Source of the DNA: Diaminobutyricimonas aerilata
GTDB taxonomy: Bacteria > Actinomycetota > Actinomycetes > Actinomycetales > Microbacteriaceae
NCBI RefSeq assembly: GCF_002797715.1
Contig: NZ_PGFF01000001.1
Span: 682,001-746,000 of the forward strand
DNA: 64,000 nucleotides
Reading direction: 5' to 3'
The translations under genes and the position numbers were made by a program. Shown piece by piece: positions 8,281 through 17,873 of the stretch. The notes beneath the pieces are model-generated. The model was not told the origin of the DNA. It worked only from the letters and a program-made list of their open reading frames with translations, and did no database searches. Position 1 is the first letter of the stretch. Each line of letters begins with the position of its first letter.

Positions 8281-9162
8281 ATGCGACGGCGTTCGGCGAT
8301 GCTGAGCACGGTCTTCACAACCGTGCTCGCGATCTCGCTCGCGGCAAGCGGCCACGAGCCCGCGGTCAGCACCGTCGCCGCGCAACCGGTCGAGCAGGCC
8401 GCCGCTCCCGCCGAGCGATCCGTCGTCACGGCCGCCTCGATCAACCGGGCGGGGGAGGCCCGGCTCGAGGCGCAGCGCGACGCGCTCCGCGAGTCCCTCG
8501 GCAACGTGCGCGAACACCTCGCCCAGGCACCCGCTGACGAACCGGCCCCGACGACGACCGCTGGCGACGCGGTCGCCGCAGAGCGGCCATCGGGAACCAA
8601 CGCGGCCGCCACGGTCTCCGCGACCGGGGCGAGTGCGCCCACAGCCGCGCCGCAGCCCGCCGCTCCGAGCTGTCCGGCGCCCCTCCCAGGCGGCACCGGG
8701 AGTGCGCCGGCACGCGTGTCGGCTGGCGGCGTCGCCGGCACCACATCGGCCGACCTCGCGGCATTCGCCTCGGCCTACAACGGCATCCGGGTGGCGAACT
8801 GCCTGCCGCCGGTTCCGACCGGCAACTTCCGGTACGACGCCTGCATGGAGGACCGGCTGTTCTGGATGGCCGAAGACCCGAGCACCGATCCGATGAGCGC
8901 GTGGGGGCACCTCGGGTCGGTCCGCAGCGACGGCGTTCCGAGCGTGGGTTGCGACGGCAACCTCGCGGGGGGCACCGGCAACACCGGTTCGACCGTCGCG
9001 CAGAAGTGGTGGGACTCGATGAGCCACCGTGCCTCCCTGTACCGTCCGGGCGAGACCGGCGGCACGGCGGGCGTGTGCGTGTACTTCGCGATGTCGCACG
9101 GCGGAGTGCCGAACGAGCCCGTCAGCTTCACGCGGGCCGCCGCCCGCTGGGGAGCTTGCTGA
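8281..9162 (+). CDS. Secreted CAP-domain (SCP/PR1-like) protein
   Basis: This 293-residue protein has an N-terminal signal peptide (MRRRSAMLSTVFTTVLAISL), an Ala/Pro/Thr-rich linker to about residue 150, and a C-terminal CAP-type domain. The domain shows FASAYNGIRVANCLPPV, WGHLGS, CDGNLAGG and WWDSMSHRASLYRP, resembling the CAP signature with its conserved His, and has several Cys for disulphides. CAP proteins act outside the cell and have varied roles including lipid or ligand binding; the function here is not known. The segment around residues 50-85 is helical and may form a short coiled coil. It has its own promoter and stands alone. Confidence 0.75.
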   Translation: MRRRSAMLSTVFTTVLAISLAASGHEPAVSTVAAQPVEQAAAPAERSVVTAASINRAGEARLEAQRDALRESLGNVREHLAQAPADEPAPTTTAGDAVAAERPSGTNAAATVSATGASAPTAAPQPAAPSCPAPLPGGTGSAPARVSAGGVAGTTSADLAAFASAYNGIRVANCLPPVPTGNFRYDACMEDRLFWMAEDPSTDPMSAWGHLGSVRSDGVPSVGCDGNLAGGTGNTGSTVAQKWWDSMSHRASLYRPGETGGTAGVCVYFAMSHGGVPNEPVSFTRAAARWGAC

Positions 9163-9176
9163 ACATCCCCTCCTGT

Positions 9177-9182
9177 TAGCCT
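9177..9182 (+). promoter_or_regulatory. Leaderless-type -10 box (TAGCCT)
   Basis: TAGCCT lies exactly six bases before the ATG of the Gfo/Idh/MocA gene. Confidence 0.45.
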
Positions 9183-9188
9183 GACCGG

Positions 9189-10193
9189 ATGACGGACGGA
9201 CTTCGCTGGGGCATCCTCGGCACGGGCAGCATCGCCCACACGGTGACCCGGGACTTCCAGGCGAACGACATCGAGGTCGTCGCGGTGGGCTCCCGCTCGC
9301 AGCAGTCGGCGGACGAGTTCGCCGCGACCTTCGGGCTCCGGCACGCGCACGGGTCGTACGAGGACCTCGCTCAGAACGACGAGGTCGACGTCATCTACGT
9401 CGCGACGCCCCACCCGTTCCACGCCGAGGGCGCCGAACTCGCCCTCAACGGCGGCAAGCACGTGCTCGTCGAGAAGCCCTTCACCCTCAACGCCGCCGAA
9501 GCGCGCCGGGTCGTCGACCTCGCCGCCGAGCGCGGACTCGTCGTGCTCGAGGCCATGTGGACCCGTTGGCTGCCGAACATGGTGCGCGTGCGCGAGATCG
9601 TCGCCTCCGGAGTCATCGGCGACGTACGCAGCGTCATCGCCGACCACACCCAGGCCACGTCGCCGGACCCGGAGGGACGGATGCTGAACCCGCACCTCGG
9701 CGGGGGAGCACTGCTCGACCTCGGCATCTACCCCATCTCGTTCGCGTGGGACATGCTCGGCGCACCCGAGAAGGTGAGTGCCCTGGCGAGCTTCACCGAC
9801 ACGGGTGTCGACCGGCAGGTCTCCATCGCGCTCGAGTTCGAAGGCGGTCGGCACGCGTCGGTGCTGGCCGCGCTCGACACCCCCGGGGCGAACCGCGCGA
9901 CCGTCATCGGCACCGAGGGGCGCATCGAACTCGACCGCGTCTGGTACACCGCCAGCCCCATCACCGTGTTCGACCGCTCCAACCGGTTCGTCGAGCGCTT
10001 CGTGCCCGAGGTCGTCGGCGACGGCAAGCACCTGCAGGCGCGGGAGCTCGAACGGCTCGCCGCCGCGGGCTCGCTCTCCGGCGACATCCTCTCCGCCGAG
10101 GAGAGCGTCGGCATCATGGGCACCCTCGACGAGGTGCGCCGGCAGATCGGTCTGACCTACCCCGGTGAGGGGCCAGGTACCATCGTCGGATGA
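9189..10193 (+). CDS. Gfo/Idh/MocA family NAD(P)-dependent oxidoreductase
   Basis: This 334-residue cytoplasmic dehydrogenase has an N-terminal Rossmann fold with GILGTGSIAHTV and the family motif VLVEKPFTLN, whose Glu-Lys-Pro loop holds the catalytic Lys near residue 98. The C-terminal alpha/beta domain contains GGGALLDLGIYPI, which is typical of the dihydrodiol/xylose dehydrogenase-like branch. Substrate is probably a sugar or cyclitol but cannot be told from sequence. The stop overlaps the following DacB start by ATGA, although no functional link between the two is obvious. Confidence 0.88.
   Translation: MTDGLRWGILGTGSIAHTVTRDFQANDIEVVAVGSRSQQSADEFAATFGLRHAHGSYEDLAQNDEVDVIYVATPHPFHAEGAELALNGGKHVLVEKPFTLNAAEARRVVDLAAERGLVVLEAMWTRWLPNMVRVREIVASGVIGDVRSVIADHTQATSPDPEGRMLNPHLGGGALLDLGIYPISFAWDMLGAPEKVSALASFTDTGVDRQVSIALEFEGGRHASVLAALDTPGANRATVIGTEGRIELDRVWYTASPITVFDRSNRFVERFVPEVVGDGKHLQARELERLAAAGSLSGDILSAEESVGIMGTLDEVRRQIGLTYPGEGPGTIVG
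10178..10183 (+). promoter_or_regulatory. Leaderless-type -10 box (TACCAT) inside the upstream gene
   Basis: TACCAT lies six bases before the dacB ATG, within the last codons of the preceding gene. It could drive dacB independently. Confidence 0.35.
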
Positions 10194-11719
10194 CTGACGG
10201 CTCCGGTGACGGCGCGCCCTCGCGGCGTAGCACCCGCGAGGCGACGACCCGGACGGAGCGCTCCGGGCTCGGCGCACTGATCGCGAAGCACCCGACCGCC
10301 TGGCTGAGCGGCGCGCTCGCCGTGGCGTTCCTGCTGCTCGGGACCGGCGCCGTATACGCCGGCGCGACCTCCGGGTCGGCGCAGCCTCCGACCGCCGCGG
10401 CCACGAGCGGGAAGGGCGGCGACGACGCGGAGGCGTCTGCCGAACCCACACCGACCGTCGAACCGCCGCGCCCGGTTCCGGATCCGGTCCCGGCCGCGAG
10501 TCGTCTGCGTACCTGCAGCATCGCGGCGCTCGCGAGCGATCCGCGGCTCGCCCAGTTCCAGGGCTACGTGCTCAACTCGGCCACCGGTGAGGTGCTCTTC
10601 GACCGCGGCGGAGGCACCCCCGCCCGCACCGGATCGGTGCTCAAGATCCTCACCGCCGCCGCGGCGGTCTCGGCACTCGGCCCCGGATACCAGTTGAGCA
10701 CCAAGGTCTACCGCAGCGCTCCCGGCACCCTCGTGCTCGTCGGCGGCGGCGACGCGACCCTGAGCCGTCTCGCGCCCGGGCAGGAGAGCTTCTACCGGGG
10801 CGCCCCGAAGCTCGCCGACCTGGCGAGCGGGGCACTCGCGCAGTGGAAGCAGAAGTATCCCGACGAGCCGATCACGCAGCTCGTGCTCGACGCGAGCTAT
10901 TGGAACCCGGCCGACAAGTGGGATCCGGCCTGGAAGCGCACCGAGCAGACGATCGGCTACCACTCCGAGGTGACCGCACTGCAGGTCGACGGGGACCGCG
11001 CCGACCCCTCGCGCAGCACGAGCCCGCGCAGCACCGATCCGATCGGGCGCGCCGGCGGCTACTTCCTCGAGGCGTTGCGGGCGGCGGACGACGCGGGGCT
11101 CGTGAGCGGGAACGTCGCCGTCAGTCAGGCCGCGCTCGGCGGCGGCGGCGAGCAGCTCGCCGAGGTGAAGAGCCAGCCGGTGAGCGCCCTCGTCAACCAG
11201 ATGCTGCTCGTCAGCGACAACACGATCGCCGAGATGCTCGCGCGGGTCACCTCGCGCGTCATGGGCTTCGACGGCTCCGCGGCGTCGCTGCAGCAGGCCA
11301 TCCCGAAGGCGCTCGAACCCTTCGGCGTCGACCCGGCGGGCATGACGATCAAGGACGGCAGCGGGCTCAGCGAGTTCAACGCCGTCTCGCCGGCGTGGGT
11401 GTCGCAGTTCATGGTCAAGGTCATCGCCGGCGTCAACAGCCTCGGCGTCGTCTACGACGGTCTTCCCGTGGCCGGCCAGAAGGGCAGCCTCGCCAGTCGC
11501 TTCACCGGCGGCAATGCCGTGGCGCGTGGAGCCGTCATCGCGAAGACCGGATGGATCGACACCGCCTACAGCCTCGCCGGGGTGGTGAACGCCCGCGACG
11601 GCAGCCGCCTCACCTTCGCGTTCTACGCGATCGGCAACGTGAGCGACAACGCCAAGGCCGCCCTCGACACGCTCACGACGGGCGTGTTCTCGTGCGGCGA
11701 CAATCTGTCCAACTCCTGA
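10190..11719 (+). CDS. dacB: D-alanyl-D-alanine carboxypeptidase/endopeptidase (PBP4 type)
   Basis: This 509-residue penicillin-binding protein of the S13 family trims or cleaves peptidoglycan cross-links outside the membrane. A single N-terminal membrane anchor (ALAVAFLLLGTGAVYAG, about residues 38-56) follows a short cytoplasmic segment, then an acidic Pro-rich linker. The three active-site motifs are visible: SxxK at Ser149-Lys152 in GSVLK, SxN at Ser342-Asn344 in SDN, and KTG at 452-454. The insertion between the first two motifs is the usual feature of PBP4. Nicotinamidase follows after 31 bp. Confidence 0.92.
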   Translation: MTDGSGDGAPSRRSTREATTRTERSGLGALIAKHPTAWLSGALAVAFLLLGTGAVYAGATSGSAQPPTAAATSGKGGDDAEASAEPTPTVEPPRPVPDPVPAASRLRTCSIAALASDPRLAQFQGYVLNSATGEVLFDRGGGTPARTGSVLKILTAAAAVSALGPGYQLSTKVYRSAPGTLVLVGGGDATLSRLAPGQESFYRGAPKLADLASGALAQWKQKYPDEPITQLVLDASYWNPADKWDPAWKRTEQTIGYHSEVTALQVDGDRADPSRSTSPRSTDPIGRAGGYFLEALRAADDAGLVSGNVAVSQAALGGGGEQLAEVKSQPVSALVNQMLLVSDNTIAEMLARVTSRVMGFDGSAASLQQAIPKALEPFGVDPAGMTIKDGSGLSEFNAVSPAWVSQFMVKVIAGVNSLGVVYDGLPVAGQKGSLASRFTGGNAVARGAVIAKTGWIDTAYSLAGVVNARDGSRLTFAFYAIGNVSDNAKAALDTLTTGVFSCGDNLSNS

Positions 11720-11750
11720 CCCGCCCACCAGCCGGTGCCAGAATGAGGGC

Positions 11751-12350
11751 ATGACCCGGGCACTGTTCATCATCGACGTGCAGAACGACTTCACCGAGGG
11801 CGGCGCGCTCGGCGTGATGGGCGGCGCCGACGTCGCCGCGCGCATCACCGAGTACCTGCGTGCGCACCGCGGCGAGTACGAGCGTGTGTACGCCTCGCGC
11901 GACTGGCACGACGGCGACAACGACAACGGCGGCCACTTCGCCACCGGCGCCGAACCGGACTACATCGACACCTGGCCTCCGCACTGCGTCGCTGGCACGA
12001 CGGGCGCCGAGTACCACCCCGCCATCGACACGGCGCTCATCGACGCCCACGTGCGCAAGGGACAGGGCGTGCCGGCCTACTCGATCTTCGAGGGGACCCT
12101 CGACGACGGACGGCTCTTCCCCGTCGTCCTCGACGACGACGGCATCACCGCCGTCGACGTCGTCGGGATCGCGACCGACTACTGCGTCCGCGCCTCGGCG
12201 CTCGACGCGCGCAAGACCGGACGCGCCGTCCGTGTCTTCCGCGACCTCATCGCCGGCGTCGCCCCGACCACGAGCGATGCGGCCCTCGCCGAACTCGAGA
12301 CCGAGGGTGTGACGGTGGAGCGCTCGACGCCGCAGGCGGCCGGCGCATGA
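11751..12350 (+). CDS. pncA: Nicotinamidase (isochorismatase family)
   Basis: This cytoplasmic enzyme hydrolyses nicotinamide to nicotinate for NAD salvage. The 199-residue protein has the catalytic triad Asp9 (IDVQNDF), Lys103 (VRKGQG) and Cys145 (ATDYCVRAS), and the metal-binding set Asp51, His53 and His62 in SRDWHD and GGHF. WPPHCVAGT is the conserved segment before the cis-peptide region. Length matches PncA. It overlaps the next gene by ATGA, so nicotinate production and an NAD(P)-dependent dehydrogenase are co-expressed. Pyrazinamidase activity would be expected for this family. Confidence 0.93.
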   Translation: MTRALFIIDVQNDFTEGGALGVMGGADVAARITEYLRAHRGEYERVYASRDWHDGDNDNGGHFATGAEPDYIDTWPPHCVAGTTGAEYHPAIDTALIDAHVRKGQGVPAYSIFEGTLDDGRLFPVVLDDDGITAVDVVGIATDYCVRASALDARKTGRAVRVFRDLIAGVAPTTSDAALAELETEGVTVERSTPQAAGA

Positions 12351-13813
12351 GCGCCGAGAGCGAACTGCTCGCCGCCGTTCCCGACGGATTGTTCATCGGC
12401 GGCGAATGGGTGCCGGCCGCGGCGGGTGGCACCCTCGAGGTGCGCGACCCGTCGACCGGCGAGGTCATCCGCACCATCGCCGACGCCGACGCGACCGACG
12501 GTGCCCGGGCGCTCGATGCCGCCGTCGCCGCGCAGGGCGAGTGGGCGGCAACGCCGCCGCGGCAGCGGGCCGAGATCCTCCGCCGCACATGGGAGCTCCT
12601 GCAGGAGCACGCCGACGACCTCGCGCTGCTGATGACGCTCGAGATGGGCAAGCCGCTCGCCGAGGCGCGCGGCGAGGTCGCCTACGGCGGCGAGTTCCTG
12701 CGCTGGTTCAGCGAGGAGGCCGTGCGCATCGGCGGCCGCTACGGCGTCAACCCCGAGGGCACCGGGCGGATGATCGTCACCCAGCGCCCCGTCGGCCCGT
12801 GCTACCTCATCACGCCGTGGAACTTCCCCCTCGCGATGGCGACCCGCAAGATCGCCCCGGCGCTCGCCGCCGGCTGCACGGTCGTCATCAAGCCGGCCGA
12901 GCTGACCCCGCTCACCACGCTCTTCTTCGCGACGCTGCTGCAGCGCGCCGGACTGCCGGCGGGCGTCGTCAACGTCGTCACGACCTCGTCGAGCGCGGCG
13001 GTGTCGGAGCCGATCATCGCCGATCCGCGGCTGCGCAAGCTCAGCTTCACCGGCTCGACCGCCGTGGGCCGCAAGCTCATCCAGCAGAGCGCCGACAACG
13101 TGCTGCGCACCTCGATGGAACTCGGCGGGAACGCGCCGTTCCTGGTCTTCGACGACGCCGACCTCGACGCCGCGATCGACGGGGCGATGCTCGCGAAGTT
13201 CCGCAACATCGGGCAGGCCTGCACGGCGGCGAACCGCTTCCTCGTCCACGAGTCGGTCGCCGACGAGTTCACGCGGCGCATCACCGAGCGGGTGCAGCAG
13301 TTGCGTGTCGGTCGCGGCACCGAGGAGGGCGTGACCATCGGTCCGCTCATCGACGACCGTGCCGTCGACAAGGCCGACGCCCTCGTGCGTGACGCCGTCG
13401 ACCGCGGCGCGCGCCTGGTGACCGGCGGCGAGCGGCTCGAGGGGCCCGGCACGTTCTACGCCCCGACCGTCGTCTCCGACGTGAAGGCCGGCAGCGACAT
13501 CCTGCGCGAGGAGATCTTCGGACCCGTCGTGTCGGTCGTGCCGTTCCGCGACGAGGACGACGCGGTGCGCCTGGCGAACGACACCGAGTACGGACTCGTC
13601 AGCTACGTCTACACGCGCGACCTGGCGCGGGGGCAGCGGATGATCGAGCGGCTCGAGACCGGGATGATGGGCCTCAACGTGGGGGTCGTGTCGAACGCCG
13701 CCGCGCCGTTCGGGGGGATGAAGCAGAGCGGCAACGGTCGCGAGGGCGGTTTCGAGGGCATCCAGGAGTACCTGGAGACGAAGTACACGCTCACCCCGAA
13801 CCCGTTCGCCTGA
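12347..13813 (+). CDS. gabD: NAD(P)-dependent succinate-semialdehyde dehydrogenase
   Basis: This 488-residue aldehyde dehydrogenase most closely fits the class I succinate-semialdehyde dehydrogenases, which oxidise succinate semialdehyde to succinate for the TCA cycle. The catalytic residues are Glu258 in ELGGN and Cys292 in GQACTAANRF, and the cofactor-binding segment is ITPWNFPLAMATRKIAPALA. KQSGNGREGGFEGIQEYLETK at the C terminus is a GabD hallmark; the key part is GREGG. No gabT lies next to it, so the source of the semialdehyde is not clear here. Coupled by ATGA to pncA. Confidence 0.88.
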   Translation: MSAESELLAAVPDGLFIGGEWVPAAAGGTLEVRDPSTGEVIRTIADADATDGARALDAAVAAQGEWAATPPRQRAEILRRTWELLQEHADDLALLMTLEMGKPLAEARGEVAYGGEFLRWFSEEAVRIGGRYGVNPEGTGRMIVTQRPVGPCYLITPWNFPLAMATRKIAPALAAGCTVVIKPAELTPLTTLFFATLLQRAGLPAGVVNVVTTSSSAAVSEPIIADPRLRKLSFTGSTAVGRKLIQQSADNVLRTSMELGGNAPFLVFDDADLDAAIDGAMLAKFRNIGQACTAANRFLVHESVADEFTRRITERVQQLRVGRGTEEGVTIGPLIDDRAVDKADALVRDAVDRGARLVTGGERLEGPGTFYAPTVVSDVKAGSDILREEIFGPVVSVVPFRDEDDAVRLANDTEYGLVSYVYTRDLARGQRMIERLETGMMGLNVGVVSNAAAPFGGMKQSGNGREGGFEGIQEYLETKYTLTPNPFA

Positions 13814-13823
13814 CCGACGGTCC

Positions 13824-13829
13824 TACGCT
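13824..13829 (+). promoter_or_regulatory. Leaderless-type -10 box (TACGCT)
   Basis: TACGCT lies six bases before the ATG at 13836 and favours it over the in-frame GTG at 13830. Confidence 0.45.
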
Positions 13830-13835
13830 GTGGCC

Positions 13836-14729
13836 ATGAGACACGGCATCGTCATCCTCCCGCAGGGCGCCTGGCGCGAGCAGGCCGACCGGTGGCGTCG
13901 CGCCGAGGAACTCGGCTTCCACACCGGATGGACCTACGACCACCTGTCGTGGAACCCGCTCGACGGTGAGGACTGGGGTGCCGCGATCCCGACCCTGACC
14001 GCCGCGGCCCTCGTCACCCGGCGCCTCCGCATCGGCACTTTCGTCGCCTCGCCCAACTTCCGGCATCCGGTGTCGTTCGCCCGTGAACTCGCGACCCTCG
14101 ACGCCGTCGCCGGCGGCCGGCTGACGCTCGGCGTCGGGTCGGGCTCCGCCACCTCCGACGCTCCCGTGCTCGGCAGCGAACCGCTGTCGCCGCGCGCCCG
14201 GCACGCCCGCTTCGACGAGTTCGTGCGCCACCTCGACGTGCTGCTGCGGTTCGAGCCCGAGGGTGCCGACGGCATCCACCTCGAGGGCGAGTGGTTCCGG
14301 GCGGTGCGGGCCCGCATGGTCGGTGCACCGGAGCAGAGTCCGCGGCTGCCGTTCGTGGTCGCCGCCGACGGCCCGCGGGGGATCGCGCTCGCCGCCGAGC
14401 TCGGCGACGGATGGGTCACGCTCGGGCCGAAGGGGGTGACGGACGACGCCGACTGGTGGTCCGGTGTCGCCGAGCGGGCCGCCCGCATGGAGGAAGCCCT
14501 CGTCGCGGCGGGCCGCGACACCGCGGGCTTCACCCGGGTGCTCTCCCTCGACGCCGGACCGGTGTTCTCGCTCGAGAGCGCCGAGCGCTACCGCGAGTAT
14601 GTGGCGCGCGCGGCGGAACTCGGCTTCACCGACGTCGTCGCGCACTGGCCGCGCGCGAGCCGTCGGTACGTCGGCGACGAGCGTGTGCTCGAGGAGATCG
14701 CGCCGGTCCTCGCCGACCGCACCCGCTGA
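13836..14729 (+). CDS. LLM class flavin-dependent oxidoreductase
   Basis: This 297-residue protein belongs to the luciferase-like monooxygenase superfamily, whose members use FMN or coenzyme F420. It shows the family pattern RAEELGFHTGWTYDHLSW, FVASPNFRHPVSFARELATLD and GRLTLGVGSG. The substrate is unknown; in actinobacteria many such proteins are F420-dependent, but the cofactor cannot be decided here. It is convergent with an ABC exporter and stands as a single transcription unit. Confidence 0.83.
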   Translation: MRHGIVILPQGAWREQADRWRRAEELGFHTGWTYDHLSWNPLDGEDWGAAIPTLTAAALVTRRLRIGTFVASPNFRHPVSFARELATLDAVAGGRLTLGVGSGSATSDAPVLGSEPLSPRARHARFDEFVRHLDVLLRFEPEGADGIHLEGEWFRAVRARMVGAPEQSPRLPFVVAADGPRGIALAAELGDGWVTLGPKGVTDDADWWSGVAERAARMEEALVAAGRDTAGFTRVLSLDAGPVFSLESAERYREYVARAAELGFTDVVAHWPRASRRYVGDERVLEEIAPVLADRTR

Positions 14730-14747
14730 CCGAGGCGGGCCCCTCGG
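14730..14747. terminator. Hairpin between convergent genes
   Basis: CCGAGG (14730-14735) pairs with CCTCGG (14742-14747) across a 6-base loop in the 30-bp gap between two convergent genes. No T tract follows, so it is a modest bidirectional terminator candidate. Confidence 0.35.
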
Positions 14748-14759
14748 GGATTCCGCCGT

Positions 14760-16604
14760 TCAGACGAGCAGCTGGTGCTTCGCGAGGTCTCGGTACAGCG
14801 GCGTCGAGGCGACGAGCTCGGAGTGCGTGCCCACGCCGACGACCCGGCCGTGGTCGAGCACGACGATGCTGTCCGAGTCGACGACGGTCGACAGCCGGTG
14901 CGCGATCACGATGAGCGTGCGGTGCTCGGCGACGGCGTCGATCGCCTCGCGCAACAACTGCTCGTTGAGTCCGTCGAGCGACGACGTGGATTCGTCGAGC
15001 AGCAGGATGGGCGGGGCCGCGATGAGGGCACGCGCGATCGCGAGGCGCTGACGCTCACCGCCGGAGAGCATGACGCCCTCCTCGCCGACCTGCGCGTCGA
15101 GGCCGGCGGGATCGCGGTCGAGCACCTCGCCGAGGTTCACCGCGCGCAGCACCTCGATGCACTCCGCGTCGGTCGCATCCGAGCGCACGAGGGTGAGGTT
15201 CTGACGCAGCGTGCCCGCGAGCACCGGCGCATCCTGTTCGACGTACCCGATCTGCGCCCGCAGCTCCTGTCGGTCGAGCGCGCGCACGTCGACGCCGCCC
15301 AGGCGCACGACGCCCGCCGTCGGGTCGTAGAACCGCTCGATGAGCGCGAGGATCGTGCTCTTGCCCGCGCCGGAGGGGCCGACGAGGGCGACGCGCGCGC
15401 CGCGCGGCACCGAGAAGCTCACCCCGCGCAGCACCTGGTCGTCGGCGGGAGCCGCCTCGGCGCCGAGCTCCGCCACGACGAGCTTCTCGCCCTCGGTGCG
15501 GCGTGCCGCGGACGGGTACGCGAACTCCACGTCGTCGAAGCGCACGGCGTCGTCGGTCTCCACGGCCGGAGCCGCGCGGGTCGGGTCGTCGGTCTCGGAC
15601 TCGGTGGGCAGAGCGACGATCTCCTGGATGCGACCGAGGGCACCGAGGGCCTGGTTGACGGCGTTGATGGCGCCGAACGCGAGGCCCAGCGGCATGATCA
15701 TCATGAACAGGAAGAGGATGAACGCCACGAGGCTCGCGATGGTGATCGCGCCGCTCGCGACGCGGAACCCGCCGACACCGAGCACCACGAGGAACGAGAC
15801 CTGCATCGCGATGCCGGCGATCGGCACCACGAGCGCGGAGATCCGCGCGACCCGGATGCCCATCTCCCACGCGCCCTCCGCGTCGCGCTCGACCGCCGCG
15901 ACCTCGCGCTCGGTCGCGTTCGAGGCGCGCACGGTGCGCACCGCGCTGATGGCGCGCTCGACCGACGCCGCGAGGTCGCCGACCTTCTGCTGCGCCTGCT
16001 GGCTCGCCACCCGGATGCGGCCCGAGAGCAACGTGACCGTGACGATCGAGGCCGCCACGACGAGCACCGTGAGCCCGAGCAGCACCGGGTCGATGACGAG
16101 CATCGCGATGAGCGCGCCGACGAAGGTGAGCGAGCCGCCGATCGCCTCGACGAGGCCCTGGGTGAGCACGGCACGCAGCAGCGTCGTGTCGCTGCCGACG
16201 CGGGAGACGAGGTCCCCCGTGCGACGCGTGTCGAATTCGGAGATCGGCAGCGAGAGCATCCGGCGCACGAGACGGCGCCGGCTCGAGAGCACGACCCCCT
16301 CGCCGGTGCGCTGCAGCAGGTAGTGCTGGTACCCGCTGATGAGCCCCGACACGACGACGAGCCCGACGAGCACCCAGACGATCGACCCGACGCCCCTCCC
16401 GGACTCGACGACCGCGATGACCTGGCTGACGAGCAGCGGCTGGGCGAGCGATGCCGCGGCACCGAGCACGCTGAGCACCACGACGAAGCCGAGCACACGC
16501 TTGTGCTCGAGCAGGTAGGGGAGCAGTTCCGAGAAGCGGGCGCGCGGCCCTTCGTCGGTCTTGGGGCGGCGGAGGCCGCGTCGCGCGGTCGCGGGGGAGC
16601 TCAT
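14760..16604 (-). CDS. ABC exporter, fused permease and ATPase
   Basis: This 614-residue half-transporter of the multidrug/lipid exporter class would act as a membrane homodimer. Six hydrophobic segments occupy about residues 35-320, and the ATPase follows with Walker A GPSGAGKST at about 409-417, signature LSGGERQR and Walker B ILLLDES. An acidic insert lies between the domains (SETDDPTRAAPAVETDD). A 70-residue HTH regulator lies 42 bp upstream on the same strand with its operators in the promoter, so the exporter is probably controlled by it. Likely substrates are hydrophobic toxins or drugs. Confidence 0.9.
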   Translation of the reverse strand: MSSPATARRGLRRPKTDEGPRARFSELLPYLLEHKRVLGFVVVLSVLGAAASLAQPLLVSQVIAVVESGRGVGSIVWVLVGLVVVSGLISGYQHYLLQRTGEGVVLSSRRRLVRRMLSLPISEFDTRRTGDLVSRVGSDTTLLRAVLTQGLVEAIGGSLTFVGALIAMLVIDPVLLGLTVLVVAASIVTVTLLSGRIRVASQQAQQKVGDLAASVERAISAVRTVRASNATEREVAAVERDAEGAWEMGIRVARISALVVPIAGIAMQVSFLVVLGVGGFRVASGAITIASLVAFILFLFMMIMPLGLAFGAINAVNQALGALGRIQEIVALPTESETDDPTRAAPAVETDDAVRFDDVEFAYPSAARRTEGEKLVVAELGAEAAPADDQVLRGVSFSVPRGARVALVGPSGAGKSTILALIERFYDPTAGVVRLGGVDVRALDRQELRAQIGYVEQDAPVLAGTLRQNLTLVRSDATDAECIEVLRAVNLGEVLDRDPAGLDAQVGEEGVMLSGGERQRLAIARALIAAPPILLLDESTSSLDGLNEQLLREAIDAVAEHRTLIVIAHRLSTVVDSDSIVVLDHGRVVGVGTHSELVASTPLYRDLAKHQLLV

Positions 16605-16646
16605 GCGTTTCCTCGTGTCGGGGTGTGGGTGGGGCGGTGGCGCATC

Positions 16647-16859
16647 TCAGCGTCGTCCGTAGCGCTTGTGAACCGCCTGACGGCTCACTCCGAGAGCGGT
16701 GGCGATCATCTGCCAGCCGTAGCCGAGGTTGCGCGCGCGTCGCACGAGGGTCGCCTCCTGGCGGTCGAGTTCGACGCGCATCGCGGCAACGGCGCGCAGT
16801 GCGCTGAGCGGGTCCTCGGCGCCGGCGTCGCCGGCGAGGGTGCGGAGGGTGTCGGCCAT
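16647..16859 (-). CDS. Small HTH regulator, probable autorepressor
   Basis: This 70-residue protein is nearly all DNA-binding domain. After MADTLRTLAG an amphipathic helix (LRAVAAMRVELDRQEATLVRRAR) leads into a helix-turn-helix GYGWQMIATALGVSRQAVHKRYG, listed here as the two blocks GYGWQMIATALG and VSRQAVHKRYG. A start at 16895 would extend it through the promoter elements, so the ATG at 16859 is chosen, seven bases after a TACGGT -10 box. It lies between two GTCAAC-N4-GTTGAC palindromes and an ABC exporter it probably co-transcribes with. The signal sensed is unknown because there is no separate ligand domain. Confidence 0.78.
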   Translation of the reverse strand: MADTLRTLAGDAGAEDPLSALRAVAAMRVELDRQEATLVRRARNLGYGWQMIATALGVSRQAVHKRYGRR

Positions 16860-16862
16860 GTT

Positions 16863-16878
16863 GTCAACCGTAGTTGAC
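16863..16878. promoter_or_regulatory. Operator 1, GTCAAC-N4-GTTGAC
   Basis: A perfect 6-bp inverted repeat with a CGTA centre overlaps the -10 box of the small HTH gene. An identical-arm copy lies 28 bp away at 16891-16906. It is very probably a binding site for the small HTH protein. Confidence 0.7.
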
Positions 16879-16895
16879 AGGCTCCGGGTCGTCAA
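16867..16895 (-). promoter_or_regulatory. Sigma-A-type promoter TTGACG-N17-TACGGT of the HTH gene
   Basis: On the minus strand TTGACG (16895-16890) and TACGGT (16872-16867) are 17 bases apart. The -35 box lies inside operator 2 and the -10 box inside operator 1, the classic layout for negative autoregulation. The transcript would start within a few bases of the ATG. Confidence 0.7.
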
Positions 16896-16906
16896 CTCGG
16901 GTTGAC
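16891..16906. promoter_or_regulatory. Operator 2, GTCAAC-N4-GTTGAC
   Basis: The second perfect inverted repeat has the same arms and a TCGG centre. It covers the -35 box of the leftward promoter and lies 27 bases before the TAGGCT -10 of the rightward ABC operon, so it could control both directions. Confidence 0.7.
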
Positions 16907-16932
16907 ATCCCGCGGATGACGGGGGTCGGCGC

Positions 16933-16938
16933 TAGGCT
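16933..16938 (+). promoter_or_regulatory. -10 box (TAGGCT) of the rightward ABC operon
   Basis: TAGGCT lies eight bases before the GTG start at 16947. No good -35 box was seen at normal spacing. Confidence 0.45.
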
Positions 16939-16946
16939 CACGTTCC

Positions 16947-17869
<923 letters not shown>

Positions 17870-17873
<4 letters not shown>

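Noticed and set aside
14775-16877. 700-codon plus-strand open frame opposite the ABC exporter
   Set aside because: Composition is Arg/Asp/His/Glu-rich low complexity and the opposite strand encodes a complete ABC exporter with all motifs.
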